Below, piece after piece: positions 1 through 4,966 of a stretch of DNA of 11,725 nucleotides. The notes under the pieces were generated by a model. The model was given only the letters and a program-made list of their open reading frames with translations. It had not been told where the DNA came from and searched no databases. The translations under genes were made by a program, and so were the position numbers. The number at the start of each line of letters is the position of its first letter. Position 1 is the stretch's first letter. Source of the DNA: Reyranella sp. (lineage in GTDB: Bacteria > Pseudomonadota > Alphaproteobacteria > Reyranellales > Reyranellaceae); assembly GCA_030681635.1 (NCBI GenBank), contig JAUXRT010000126.1:1-11725 (forward strand), written 5' to 3'.

Positions 1-2
1 CG

Positions 3-491
3 GCCGTGGTCTCGGTCTCGACCATCCATGGCGGCGTGCGCAACAACATCCTGCCCGACCAGGTCGTCATGGAAGGCACCGTCCGCGCCCACGACGAGGG
101 CGTGCGCGCCGACATCTGGAAGCGCATCGAGAAGACCGCCACCACCATCGCCGACGCCGCCGGCGCCAAGGCCACCGTGACCGTCTTCGAGGGCGTGCCG
201 GTGACCTACAACGATCCGCCGCTCACTGACTGGGGCACCAACAGCCTGAAGAACGGCCTCGACACGCAACGCATCACCGAGGTCCGCCCGGTGATGGGCG
301 CGGAGGACTTTTCGTACCTGGCGCAAGTCGTGCCCGGCATGTTCTTCTTCCTGGGCGTCGTGCCGCCCGAGGTCGACCCGCTGCAGGCGCCCGCCAACCA
401 TTCGCCGCTCTTCCGCGTCCACGAGCCCGCGCTCAAGTACGGCGTACGCGCGCTCAGCTATCTCGCGATCGATTATCTGAAGCGGAAGTAG
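3..491 (+). CDS. M20-family amidohydrolase/peptidase, C-terminal part (5' end outside window)
   Basis: This is the 3' part of a metal-dependent amidohydrolase of the M20D type (hippurate hydrolase / IAA-amino-acid hydrolase-like), which releases an acyl group or amino acid from N-acyl amino acids in the cytoplasm. About 160 residues are visible. Motifs in order are STIHGG and NNILPDQV with EGTVRAH (end of the dimerisation/lid domain), a GVPVTYNDPPLT segment, MGAEDFSYL followed by PGMFFFLG (catalytic domain), and NHSPLF, whose His is normally a metal ligand, followed by HEPALKYGV near the C-terminus. The frame is open to the left edge, so the GTG at position 6 is not the real start. The other metal ligands and the catalytic Glu would lie upstream. 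The gene converges on tRNA-Phe and no canonical terminator follows it. The exact substrate cannot be inferred. Confidence 0.9.
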   Translation, partial: AVVSVSTIHGGVRNNILPDQVVMEGTVRAHDEGVRADIWKRIEKTATTIADAAGAKATVTVFEGVPVTYNDPPLTDWGTNSLKNGLDTQRITEVRPVMGAEDFSYLAQVVPGMFFFLGVVPPEVDPLQAPANHSPLFRVHEPALKYGVRALSYLAIDYLKRK

Positions 492-563
492 CTACCGAAA
501 TGGACCGCCGATAGAAGATCTGCGCATTGCAGCTTCGTTCGGAACGTCTGGATTCTGCAATAT

Positions 564-588
564 CTGCAGGCGCCGCTACCGCCTGCGG
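564..588. terminator. GC-rich hairpin between M20 gene and tRNA-Phe
   Basis: The arms GCAGGCG (566-572) and CGCCTGC (580-586) are exact reverse complements around a 7-nt loop. On the plus strand two outer pairs (one of them G-U) extend the stem. It sits 73 nt past the M20 stop and 12 nt past the encoded CCA end of tRNA-Phe, the usual place for a shared convergent terminator. No T-tract follows on either strand, so it may only stop exonucleases or work with Rho. The terminator role is inferred. Confidence 0.4.
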
Positions 589-599
589 TACTGTGGGAA

Positions 600-675
600 T
601 GGTGCCCAGGGGCGGGTTCGAACCACCGACACTGCGATTTTCAGTCGCATGCTCTACCAACTGAGCTACCTGGGC
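600..675 (-). tRNA. tRNA-Phe (anticodon GAA), CCA encoded
   Basis: The reverse strand folds as a complete 76-nt tRNA. The acceptor arms are GCCCAGG (675-669) and CCTGGGC (610-604), the D-arm has GCTC...GAGC, the anticodon stem is TGCGA/TCGCA around the loop CTGAAAA (anticodon GAA, Phe), the variable loop is 5 nt, and the T-arm is GGTGG-TTCGAAC-CCGCC. The discriminator is A, and the CCA end is genomically encoded (600-602). It lies 32 nt downstream of the yacG stop codon and has its own promoter-like sequence inside the end of yacG, so it can be transcribed independently of that operon. Confidence 0.97.
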
Positions 676-694
676 GCACCACGTACGGCGCGGG

Positions 695-723
695 CTTATA
701 GGATGGGCTAGCCCATCTGTCTA
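695..723 (-). promoter_or_regulatory. Putative sigma-70 promoter of tRNA-Phe with palindromic spacer
   Basis: On the minus strand TAGACA (723-718, 5/6 match to TTGACA) is followed by a 17-nt spacer and TATAAG (700-695, 5/6 match to TATAAT). Transcription would start near 688, leaving a leader of about 13 nt before the tRNA. The -35 box lies within the last codons of yacG. Positions 702-717 of the spacer are a perfect palindrome. The boxes are read directly from sequence; promoter activity is inferred. Confidence 0.6.
702..717. repeat. Perfect 16-bp palindrome across the yacG stop codon
   Basis: GATGGGCTAGCCCATC is identical on both strands. It contains the yacG TAG stop (708-710) at its centre and fills all but one base of the spacer of the putative tRNA-Phe promoter. 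As RNA it could form a 6-bp stem with a CTAG loop, and it is followed on the minus strand by CTATAAG, which is a poor U-tract. It could be a weak yacG terminator, a protein-binding site, or chance. Confidence 0.6.
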
Positions 724-938
724 GTTGACCCCGGTGCGCTACCGCCGCCCTCCTCGTCGGCCGGCGCCTCGTCGGTCTCGACGCGATAGCCCTCCTTCAG
801 CCACCGCCCGAGGTCGATATTGGCGCAGCGTTTCGAGCAGAAGGGCTGGTACTCGGCGGCGCCGGTCTTTTCGCAGATCGGACATTTGGCCATGATCCGG
901 ACGGCGCGCAGCGGTGGGGGCGTGGATCGGTCAGTCAT
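708..938 (-). CDS. yacG: YacG-type zinc protein (DNA gyrase inhibitor family)
   Basis: This 76-residue protein matches the YacG family of small zinc-finger proteins. The E. coli member binds GyrB and inhibits DNA gyrase. The Zn knuckle is visible as CPIC (C19, C22) and FCSKRC (C34, C38), followed by the family's IDLGRWLKEGYRV segment; the tail is acidic and Gly-rich. The start chosen is ATG 938, which overlaps the last 8 nt of rng and has GAGAAG four bases upstream. An internal ATG at 893, just before AKCPIC, would give a shorter protein with the Zn site intact, so the N-terminal 15 residues are less certain. It is probably translated by coupling to rng. Its 3' end carries the tRNA-Phe promoter. 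Gyrase inhibition in this organism is inferred from family only. Confidence 0.9.
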   Translation of the reverse strand: MTDRSTPPPLRAVRIMAKCPICEKTGAAEYQPFCSKRCANIDLGRWLKEGYRVETDEAPADEEGGGSAPGSTRQMG

Positions 939-2127
939 CGCTCTTCTCAAGCGCCTCTAGCTGGGCCTTCAGCGTCGCTCCACGGCGGGCCCGCGTCAAC
1001 TCGAAGTGGCCAAGCCGGGTACAGCCGAAGAGCTGGCTCGGCACGGGATCGTGGGCCAAGGCCTCGGCGAGGGCGGCCTGGACCTTGTCGCGGTCGTAGG
1101 CGCTGCGCATGGTCACGAAGTCGATCACCACGGCCCCGGCGATGTTGCGGAGCCGGAGCTGCTGGGCGATCGCGGGAGCCGCCTCGAGATTGACCTCGAT
1201 CGGCCGGCGCGGCGCGCGGCCCTGGCGGCCACCGGCGGTGGCGCTGTCGACGTCGATGGCGCACAGCGTCTCGCCCGGCTCGAACAGCACTTCGATGCCG
1301 CTCTCCAGCGCGATGCGGTCGGCCAGCGCGGTGTCGATCTGGCCGGCCACGTCGTCGATGTCGAAGGCCGGCATCGCGCCGTTGTGCCAGCGCACGCGGA
1401 TCTTCTCGGCCTGCCGATCCATCTCGTCCTGGAGAGTGCGGGCCATCATGCGGTCGTCGAGGATCACCTCTTCCAGCGTGGCGCCGTGGTCGCGCAGCGC
1501 GCGGGCGATCGGGTCGCGCTCGCCGGGAACGTGGGCCGTCAGATCGGCGGGGGGCTGGGAGTCGAAGGCCTGACGGCGGATCGCCTCCCAGCGTTCCATG
1601 ATCCCTGTGGCGTCGGCGCGCAGCACGTCGAGCGATGCGCCCGCCGCGGCAGTGCGCAGCACGATGCCGCCTTCGAGCAGGCCCTCGACATGGCCGCGCA
1701 GGCGCTCGCGCTCGGACTCGCTTTCGATGCGGCGCGAGAAGCTGACGCCCGCACCGACCGGGTGATAGACGAGATAGCGCCCGGTCACCGCGAGGTTCAT
1801 CGACAGCCTGGGTCCCTTGGCATTGTCGCCCTCACCCTCGCCGTCGTTGCGCACCTGGACCAGGAGCGGCGCGCCGGGCGGCAGCCAATCGTCGGACCCG
1901 GCGCGGTCGGCGGCGCGCAGGAAGCCCGAGCGGCTGATGCCGATGTCGATAAAGGCGGCATCGAGATCGGGCATCACCCGCTCGAGCCGTCCCAGGAACA
2001 CGCTGTCGATATGGTTGGGCCGGTCGCGGCGCACGATCTTCAGTTCGGCCAGACGGCCGCCGGCGGTTAGCGCCATCAGGAATGCGTTGGGCAGCACATG
2101 GCAGATCAGCCGGTCAACCTTGCTCAC
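931..2127 (-). CDS. rng: Short ribonuclease E/G family endoribonuclease
   Basis: This is a 398-residue member of the RNase E/G family, Mg-dependent single-strand endonucleases acting in rRNA maturation and mRNA decay. The N-terminal RNase-H-like part encloses an S1-like segment (about 38-120, with FLGRLERVMPDLDAAFIDIG). The DNase-I-like catalytic part has the two metal aspartates: D292 in AIDVDS and D336 in VVIDFVTM, 44 apart, like D303 and D346 of E. coli RNase E. The position matching Asn305 is Asp294. The protein ends soon after GHFELTRARRG, so the CPxC Zn-link and the C-terminal scaffold of RNase E are absent. The start is GTG 2127 in a GTGA overlap with the maf stop; the open frame continues upstream, but that extension is out-of-frame maf sequence without family similarity. 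It resembles the short Rng-like proteins that sit between maf and yacG in alphaproteobacteria. Confidence 0.9.
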   Translation of the reverse strand: MSKVDRLICHVLPNAFLMALTAGGRLAELKIVRRDRPNHIDSVFLGRLERVMPDLDAAFIDIGISRSGFLRAADRAGSDDWLPPGAPLLVQVRNDGEGEGDNAKGPRLSMNLAVTGRYLVYHPVGAGVSFSRRIESESERERLRGHVEGLLEGGIVLRTAAAGASLDVLRADATGIMERWEAIRRQAFDSQPPADLTAHVPGERDPIARALRDHGATLEEVILDDRMMARTLQDEMDRQAEKIRVRWHNGAMPAFDIDDVAGQIDTALADRIALESGIEVLFEPGETLCAIDVDSATAGGRQGRAPRRPIEVNLEAAPAIAQQLRLRNIAGAVVIDFVTMRSAYDRDKVQAALAEALAHDPVPSQLFGCTRLGHFELTRARRGATLKAQLEALEKSDD

Positions 2128-2705
2128 GACACGACCGGCTTCAGCAGCTTCATGGTCTCGAACAGCGGCAGCCCCACGACGTTGCTGTAGGAGCCGGAGA
2201 TGAAGTCGACGAAGCGCGCGGCACGGCCCTGGATGGCGTAGCCGCCGGCCTTGCCGCGCCATTCGCCGCTTTGCAGGTAGTCGTCGATCTCGGCCGCCTC
2301 CAGCCGCTTGAAGCGCACGACGGTCTCGACCAGGCATGTGCGCGCCGTGCCGTCAGGGTAGCCGACGGCGACGGCGCCCAGCACGCGATGCCGCCGGCCG
2401 GACAGCCGGCCCAGGCAGGTCCGCGCCTCAGCCTCGGTCTCGGCCTTGGGCAGGATGCGCCGGCTGCACACGACGACGCTGTCGGCGGCCACGACCACGG
2501 CACCGGGATGACGAGGCGCCACGGCCGCGAGCTTCGACGTTGCCATGCGCAAGGCATAGGCGCGCGGCAGCTCGCGCGCGGCGGGCGTTTCGTCGATGTC
2601 GGCGGGATCGATCTCGGCAGGCTCGAGTCCGACCTGTCGCAACAGGTCGAGCCGGCGCGGTGACGCGGAGGCCAGGACGAGCGGGGGGATCGGCGAAGCG
2701 CGCAA
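2124..2705 (-). CDS. maf: Maf-family nucleoside triphosphate pyrophosphatase
   Basis: This 193-residue Maf protein would hydrolyse non-canonical or excess nucleoside triphosphates to the monophosphate plus pyrophosphate, a house-cleaning role; some members also affect septation. It has the N-terminal LASASPRR loop (11-18), the catalytic Asp region AADSVVV (D75), GKAGGYAIQG (151-160) and the C-terminal SGSYSNVVGLPL. The length is normal. The start is TTG 2705: an in-frame stop, the TAG of infA, lies only two codons upstream, and no ATG or GTG lies between there and the LASASPRR motif. The gap to infA is 3 nt, and its own stop overlaps the rng GTG start, so translation is probably coupled on both sides. 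Sequence motifs alone do not settle whether it prefers dTTP/UTP or modified nucleotides. Confidence 0.95.
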   Translation of the reverse strand: MRASPIPPLVLASASPRRLDLLRQVGLEPAEIDPADIDETPAARELPRAYALRMATSKLAAVAPRHPGAVVVAADSVVVCSRRILPKAETEAEARTCLGRLSGRRHRVLGAVAVGYPDGTARTCLVETVVRFKRLEAAEIDDYLQSGEWRGKAGGYAIQGRAARFVDFISGSYSNVVGLPLFETMKLLKPVVS

Positions 2706-2708
2706 CGC

Positions 2709-2927
2709 CTACTTGAAGCGGAAGGTGATGCGGCCCTTGGTCAGGTCGTACGGCGTCATCTCAACCGTGACCCGGTCGCCCGCGAGCACGCGGATGCGAT
2801 TCTTGCGCATCTTGCCCGACGTGTGGGCAAGAATCGTGTGATCGTTGTCGAGCTTTACCCGGAACATGGCGTTGGGCAGGAGCTCAGACACCACACCGTT
2901 GAACTCGATCAGATCTTCTTTGGCCAT
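2709..2927 (-). CDS. infA: Translation initiation factor IF-1
   Basis: This 72-residue OB-fold protein is IF-1, which binds the 30S A site with IF-2 and IF-3 during initiation. It begins MAKEDLIEFNG and has the conserved segments LPNAMFRVKLDN, HTSGKMRKNRIRVLAGDRV and TPYDLTKGRI. Length and sequence are fully typical. ATG 2927 is preceded by GGAGG (2932-2936 on the minus strand) with a short 4-nt spacing. It is the first gene of the infA-maf-rng-yacG run, and a candidate promoter lies in the intergenic region shared with the divergent exported-protein gene. In related genomes the phosphatase gene commonly lies directly upstream; here a plus-strand island of about 2 kb separates them. Confidence 0.98.
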   Translation of the reverse strand: MAKEDLIEFNGVVSELLPNAMFRVKLDNDHTILAHTSGKMRKNRIRVLAGDRVTVEMTPYDLTKGRITFRFK

Positions 2928-2969
2928 CCGGCCTCCGGCAGGAGTGAAATTGTGGAAGGAAGCGGGCGG

Positions 2970-2998
2970 AAAATGGGCCGCACCGGGGATTTAGTCAA
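2970..2998 (-). promoter_or_regulatory. Candidate promoter for infA-maf-rng-yacG
   Basis: On the minus strand TTGACT (2998-2993, 5/6 match to the -35 consensus) is followed by 17 nt and CATTTT (2975-2970, 3/6 match to the -10). It lies about 43-71 nt upstream of the infA ATG and faces away from the divergent exported-protein gene. The -10 is weak, so this is a moderate candidate only. Confidence 0.4.
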
Positions 2999-3030
2999 TG
3001 GACCCAACAGGATAGAAACGCAACCTGCTC

Positions 3031-3059
3031 TTCTCAGGCGCCCGCCCGTCGCCTATATG
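3031..3059 (+). promoter_or_regulatory. Candidate promoter for the exported-protein pair
   Basis: TTCTCA (3031-3036, 4/6 match to TTGACA), a 17-nt spacer and TATATG (3054-3059, 4/6 match to TATAAT) place a start near 3066. The leader would be about 36 nt and carry the GGAAGGA ribosome site (3085-3091). It is divergent from the infA promoter, about 30 bp apart. Inferred from spacing and consensus match. Confidence 0.4.
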
Positions 3060-3101
3060 TACGGCGGCTGCAAAATGCCCGGGGAAGGAAGGACTACCAG
3101 A

Positions 3102-3863
3102 ATGAGAATCCAGCAACTCTCGGGCCTGTTGGCCGCCGCGTTCCTTGCGCCCGGCCTGGCATTAGCGCAAGCGCCGGCCCCCGCCACAGCCGCCGCGACC
3201 GGACAGAGCGCCATCACGGCGCCGGCCCAGAAGACGATCGGCATGCCCTCGAACCGCAAGCATTCCTCGGCGCTCATCGTGGTCAACGCCCGGGGCGCGA
3301 AGCTCGTCGGCCAGAAGCTCACTCTCGAAGGCGTGGCGCCCAATGCCGTCCTTTTCATGACCCGCCCGGTGCGCGGTGTCGGCCATATGCTCACGCCGGA
3401 GATGGTCGATATCTGGACGACCGGCAGCTTTGCCAAGGACCCGCCCAATGCCACCGTGTCGGTGTTCCAGAAGGACGGCTCCGCGGTCTCCGATATCGTG
3501 GCCGTCCTCAAGTCGCCCAAGCTCGACGGCGACAGGCTGACGTTCGATGTCCAGGTCCTCGAAGGCAGTATCGCCAATGCCGACGGTCCGGCCTCGATCT
3601 TCATCGACACGGTCTGGTTCGGCGTCGGCGGCTCGCAGGGCCTGACCTATCTCGGCCAGAGTCAGACCGTCTCGCAGGCGCCGGCCATCGGCAGCCGCTA
3701 CGACACCAGCGCCTATGGCAACGGCGAGTGGTCGAATCCCTCGCCGACCGGCCCTTACTATGCCAACCAGCCGTCCGGTGGCGCCGGTGCGCCGCCGCCG
3801 CCGGAACTGGATCCGCGCTACGGGAAGCGCTGCGGCGCGCCCCCCCTCCTGCCCTGCTACTGA
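3102..3863 (+). CDS. Predicted exported protein of unknown function, paralogue 1 (long, with Pro/Gly-rich tail)
   Basis: I do not recognise a named family for this 253-residue protein. It has a clear Sec signal peptide: MRIQQL, a hydrophobic stretch, then LALA before Q23. A low-complexity Ala/Pro linker (23-43) leads to a compact domain (about 44-170) with ARGAKL, LTLEG, PNAVLF, RPVR, SFAKDPP, ATVSV, VLKSPKL and SIFIDT. The domain is about half identical to the next gene by hand alignment. Residues 171-253 form an extra Ser/Gly/Tyr/Pro-rich tail with PPPP (231-234) and two late cysteines (C244, C252), the only ones in the mature protein. ATG 3102 is chosen because it starts the signal peptide and follows GGAAGGA; the frame stays open upstream without similarity. 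It is probably periplasmic and co-transcribed with the downstream gene 17 nt away. Confidence 0.85.
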   Translation: MRIQQLSGLLAAAFLAPGLALAQAPAPATAAATGQSAITAPAQKTIGMPSNRKHSSALIVVNARGAKLVGQKLTLEGVAPNAVLFMTRPVRGVGHMLTPEMVDIWTTGSFAKDPPNATVSVFQKDGSAVSDIVAVLKSPKLDGDRLTFDVQVLEGSIANADGPASIFIDTVWFGVGGSQGLTYLGQSQTVSQAPAIGSRYDTSAYGNGEWSNPSPTGPYYANQPSGGAGAPPPPELDPRYGKRCGAPPLLPCY

Positions 3864-3880
3864 GCCTTATCGGAGATCGC

Positions 3881-4447
3881 ATGCGTTCCCTTCGCCTCGC
3901 CGCCACCCTGCTCGCGGCGTCGACTCTCCTCGGCCTGCCGCAGGCGGCAGGCGCCCAGACCGCCGGCACACCGCAGAGCGCACCACTCGCCGGCAAGACC
4001 ATCGGCAAGCCGCAGCAGCCTCAGCTCGTGCCGTCGATGATCGTGCTCACCGCCCGCGGCGCCAAGCTCGCGGGCCAGACGCTCACCCTCGAGGGCATAT
4101 CGCCCAACGCCATCGTCTTCGCCGACCGGCCTGTCCGCTCGGCCGGTCACGCGCTCACGAAGCACCTGCTCGAGGAATGGAGCGGCAACGCACCCGACAG
4201 CTTCGCCAAGGACCCACCTAGCGCCACGGTATCGGTGCTCAGCAAGGGCAAGGGTGAGGTGGTCGATGCCGTGATGGTGCTGAAGTCGCCCAAGCTCGAG
4301 GGCGACAAGCTCGTCTTCAACGTCGAGGTCATCGAGGGCAACCTCGCCGGCGGCGACGGTGCGGTCTCGGTGTTCCTCGACATCATCAACCTGCCTCTGG
4401 CACGCCGGACCTCGCATCGCAGCGCCTGGTACGCCGGCGCGCAGTAA
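3881..4447 (+). CDS. Predicted exported protein of unknown function, paralogue 2 (short)
   Basis: This 188-residue protein is the shorter sister of the preceding gene. The signal peptide (MRSLRL, hydrophobic core, then AAGA before Q26) is followed by a shared domain (about 39-170) with the same motif order: KTIG, ARGAKLAGQTLTLEG, RPVR, GHALT, SFAKDPPSATVSV, VLKSPKLEGDKL and VSVFLDI. It ends in a short basic, aromatic tail (RRTSHRSAWYAG) and has no cysteine. By hand count about 70 of 126 aligned core residues match paralogue 1, so this is an old tandem duplication rather than a recent copy. ATG 3881 follows GGAG with normal spacing, 17 nt after the previous stop, so the two genes form a likely operon. 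The alternating beta-strand-like pattern of the domain suggests a small beta-rich periplasmic fold; no function can be assigned. Confidence 0.85.
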   Translation: MRSLRLAATLLAASTLLGLPQAAGAQTAGTPQSAPLAGKTIGKPQQPQLVPSMIVLTARGAKLAGQTLTLEGISPNAIVFADRPVRSAGHALTKHLLEEWSGNAPDSFAKDPPSATVSVLSKGKGEVVDAVMVLKSPKLEGDKLVFNVEVIEGNLAGGDGAVSVFLDIINLPLARRTSHRSAWYAGAQ

Positions 4448-4501
4448 CGACCGCGGCACGCGATCGCGCGAAAAAGACGTCGTTCCGATTCTGACAAGGT
4501 C

Positions 4502-4529
4502 CTGACATCGCGCCGGATCGGGCGAGAAT
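4502..4529 (+). promoter_or_regulatory. Candidate promoter of the PepSY-like gene
   Basis: CTGACA (4502-4507, 5/6 match to TTGACA), a 16-nt spacer and GAGAAT (4524-4529, 4/6 match to TATAAT) would start transcription near 4536, giving a leader of about 90 nt. A second CTGACA lies exactly 11 bp upstream (4491-4496), about one helical turn. The same stretch can be read as an imperfect stem followed by five T residues (4531-4535), a possible terminator for the upstream pair, so the assignment is uncertain. Confidence 0.35.
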
Positions 4530-4551
4530 CTTTTTCGAATTCGCGCGTCGC

Positions 4552-4610
4552 GTGAACCACATTGTCTTCACAATTCGAAGCGGCAATGGCTCCGGGGAAA
4601 GTTCCCCGAG
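4552..4610 (+). promoter_or_regulatory. Dyad-rich 5' leader of the PepSY-like gene
   Basis: Three dyads lie between the candidate promoter and the ribosome site: GTGAA-N10-TTCAC (4552-4571), ATTGT-CTTC-ACAAT (4561-4574) overlapping it, and CGGGGAA-AG-TTCCCCG (4593-4608), which CTC/GAG can lengthen around a bulged C. The last ends 6 nt before the AGGAG site (4615-4619) without covering it. They could be an operator and/or leader hairpins; no known riboswitch class is recognisable. Confidence 0.4.
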
Positions 4611-4626
4611 TAACAGGAGTCGTTTC

Positions 4627-4920
4627 ATGAACCGCACGCTTCTCGCGATCGCCCTGCTTGGTGCATCGGCTATCGTCGCAACCGGCGCCCAGGCGCAGTC
4701 GTCCGGGCCCTATCCCGTCAGCAGCCCCAAGGGCACCGGGTCGACCTGGACGCCGAGCGCCGATGAAGCCTATTCGAAGTCGCTCATCCAGCGTGCCGGC
4801 TACACCGGCGTCAGCGACCTGATGCGCAGCCCGGACGGGTCTTGGCATGGCCACGCCCTGAAGGAAAACGCCAAGGTCGACGTCGCAGTCGATCGCACCG
4901 GCCGCGTCACCACGAACTAA
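4627..4920 (+). CDS. Small exported protein with PepSY-like sequence
   Basis: The 97-residue product has a signal peptide (MNRTLLAIALLGASAIV, then GAQA before Q24) and a mature part of about 74 residues. The segment from about residue 50, with SLIQRAGYTGVSDLMRS, DGSWHGHAL and VDVAVDRTGRVT, has the pattern of PepSY-type small periplasmic domains: a helix, the AGY-x-V turn, then strands around DG-W and the final D-x-x-G-x-V. The PepSY link is my reading of the pattern, not a search result. The start ATG 4627 follows AGGAG with 7-nt spacing. It is separated from the upstream pair by 179 nt with its own candidate promoter and ends just before a strong hairpin. The function is unknown; such domains are often inhibitors or binders of envelope enzymes. 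Confidence 0.8.
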   Translation: MNRTLLAIALLGASAIVATGAQAQSSGPYPVSSPKGTGSTWTPSADEAYSKSLIQRAGYTGVSDLMRSPDGSWHGHALKENAKVDVAVDRTGRVTTN

Positions 4921-4929
4921 ATCGCCCCC

Positions 4930-4965
4930 GCCCCGCTCTTTCCATGGTTGCGGAAAGAGCGGGGC
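4930..4965. terminator. Strong convergent hairpin, perfect 14-bp stem
   Basis: The arm at 4930-4943 (GCCCCGCTCTTTCC) is exactly complementary to 4952-4965, around the 8-nt loop ATGGTTGC. It sits 9 nt after the PepSY-like stop and 1 nt beyond the phosphatase stop on the opposite strand, so it can serve both converging transcripts. It has no T-tract on either side, so it is either a Rho-assisted or hairpin-only stop, or a 3'-end stabiliser. Confidence 0.8.
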
Positions 4966-4966
4966 C

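Noticed and set aside
541..563. EcfG-type promoter starting at GGAAC (541)
   Set aside because: The -35-like GGAAC is present, but no CGTT-type -10 lies 16-17 nt downstream and no gene follows in that direction.
1006..2070. Plus-strand open frame of 354 codons opposite rng
   Set aside because: It is antisense to a complete RNase E/G gene and its composition is of the same shadow type; no domain is visible.
2128..2337. Upstream extension of the RNase E/G frame
   Set aside because: This part is maf read out of frame (Arg/Ala-rich, no similarity); the GTG at 2127 in the GTGA overlap is the natural start.
2823..3101. N-terminal extension of the first exported protein upstream of 3102
   Set aside because: The open frame continues back through the intergenic region into antisense infA, but it would place the signal peptide in the middle of the protein. 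The ATG at 3102 has a good ribosome site and begins the signal peptide.
4459..4468. Ten-base palindrome CGCGATCGCG
   Set aside because: Short CG-only-type palindromes are expected by chance at this GC content, and nothing around it supports a binding site.
4508..4535. Intrinsic terminator for the paralogue pair
   Set aside because: The stem has a bulge and only about six pairs, the five T residues begin several bases after it, and it overlaps a better promoter reading. Kept only as an alternative in the promoter entry.
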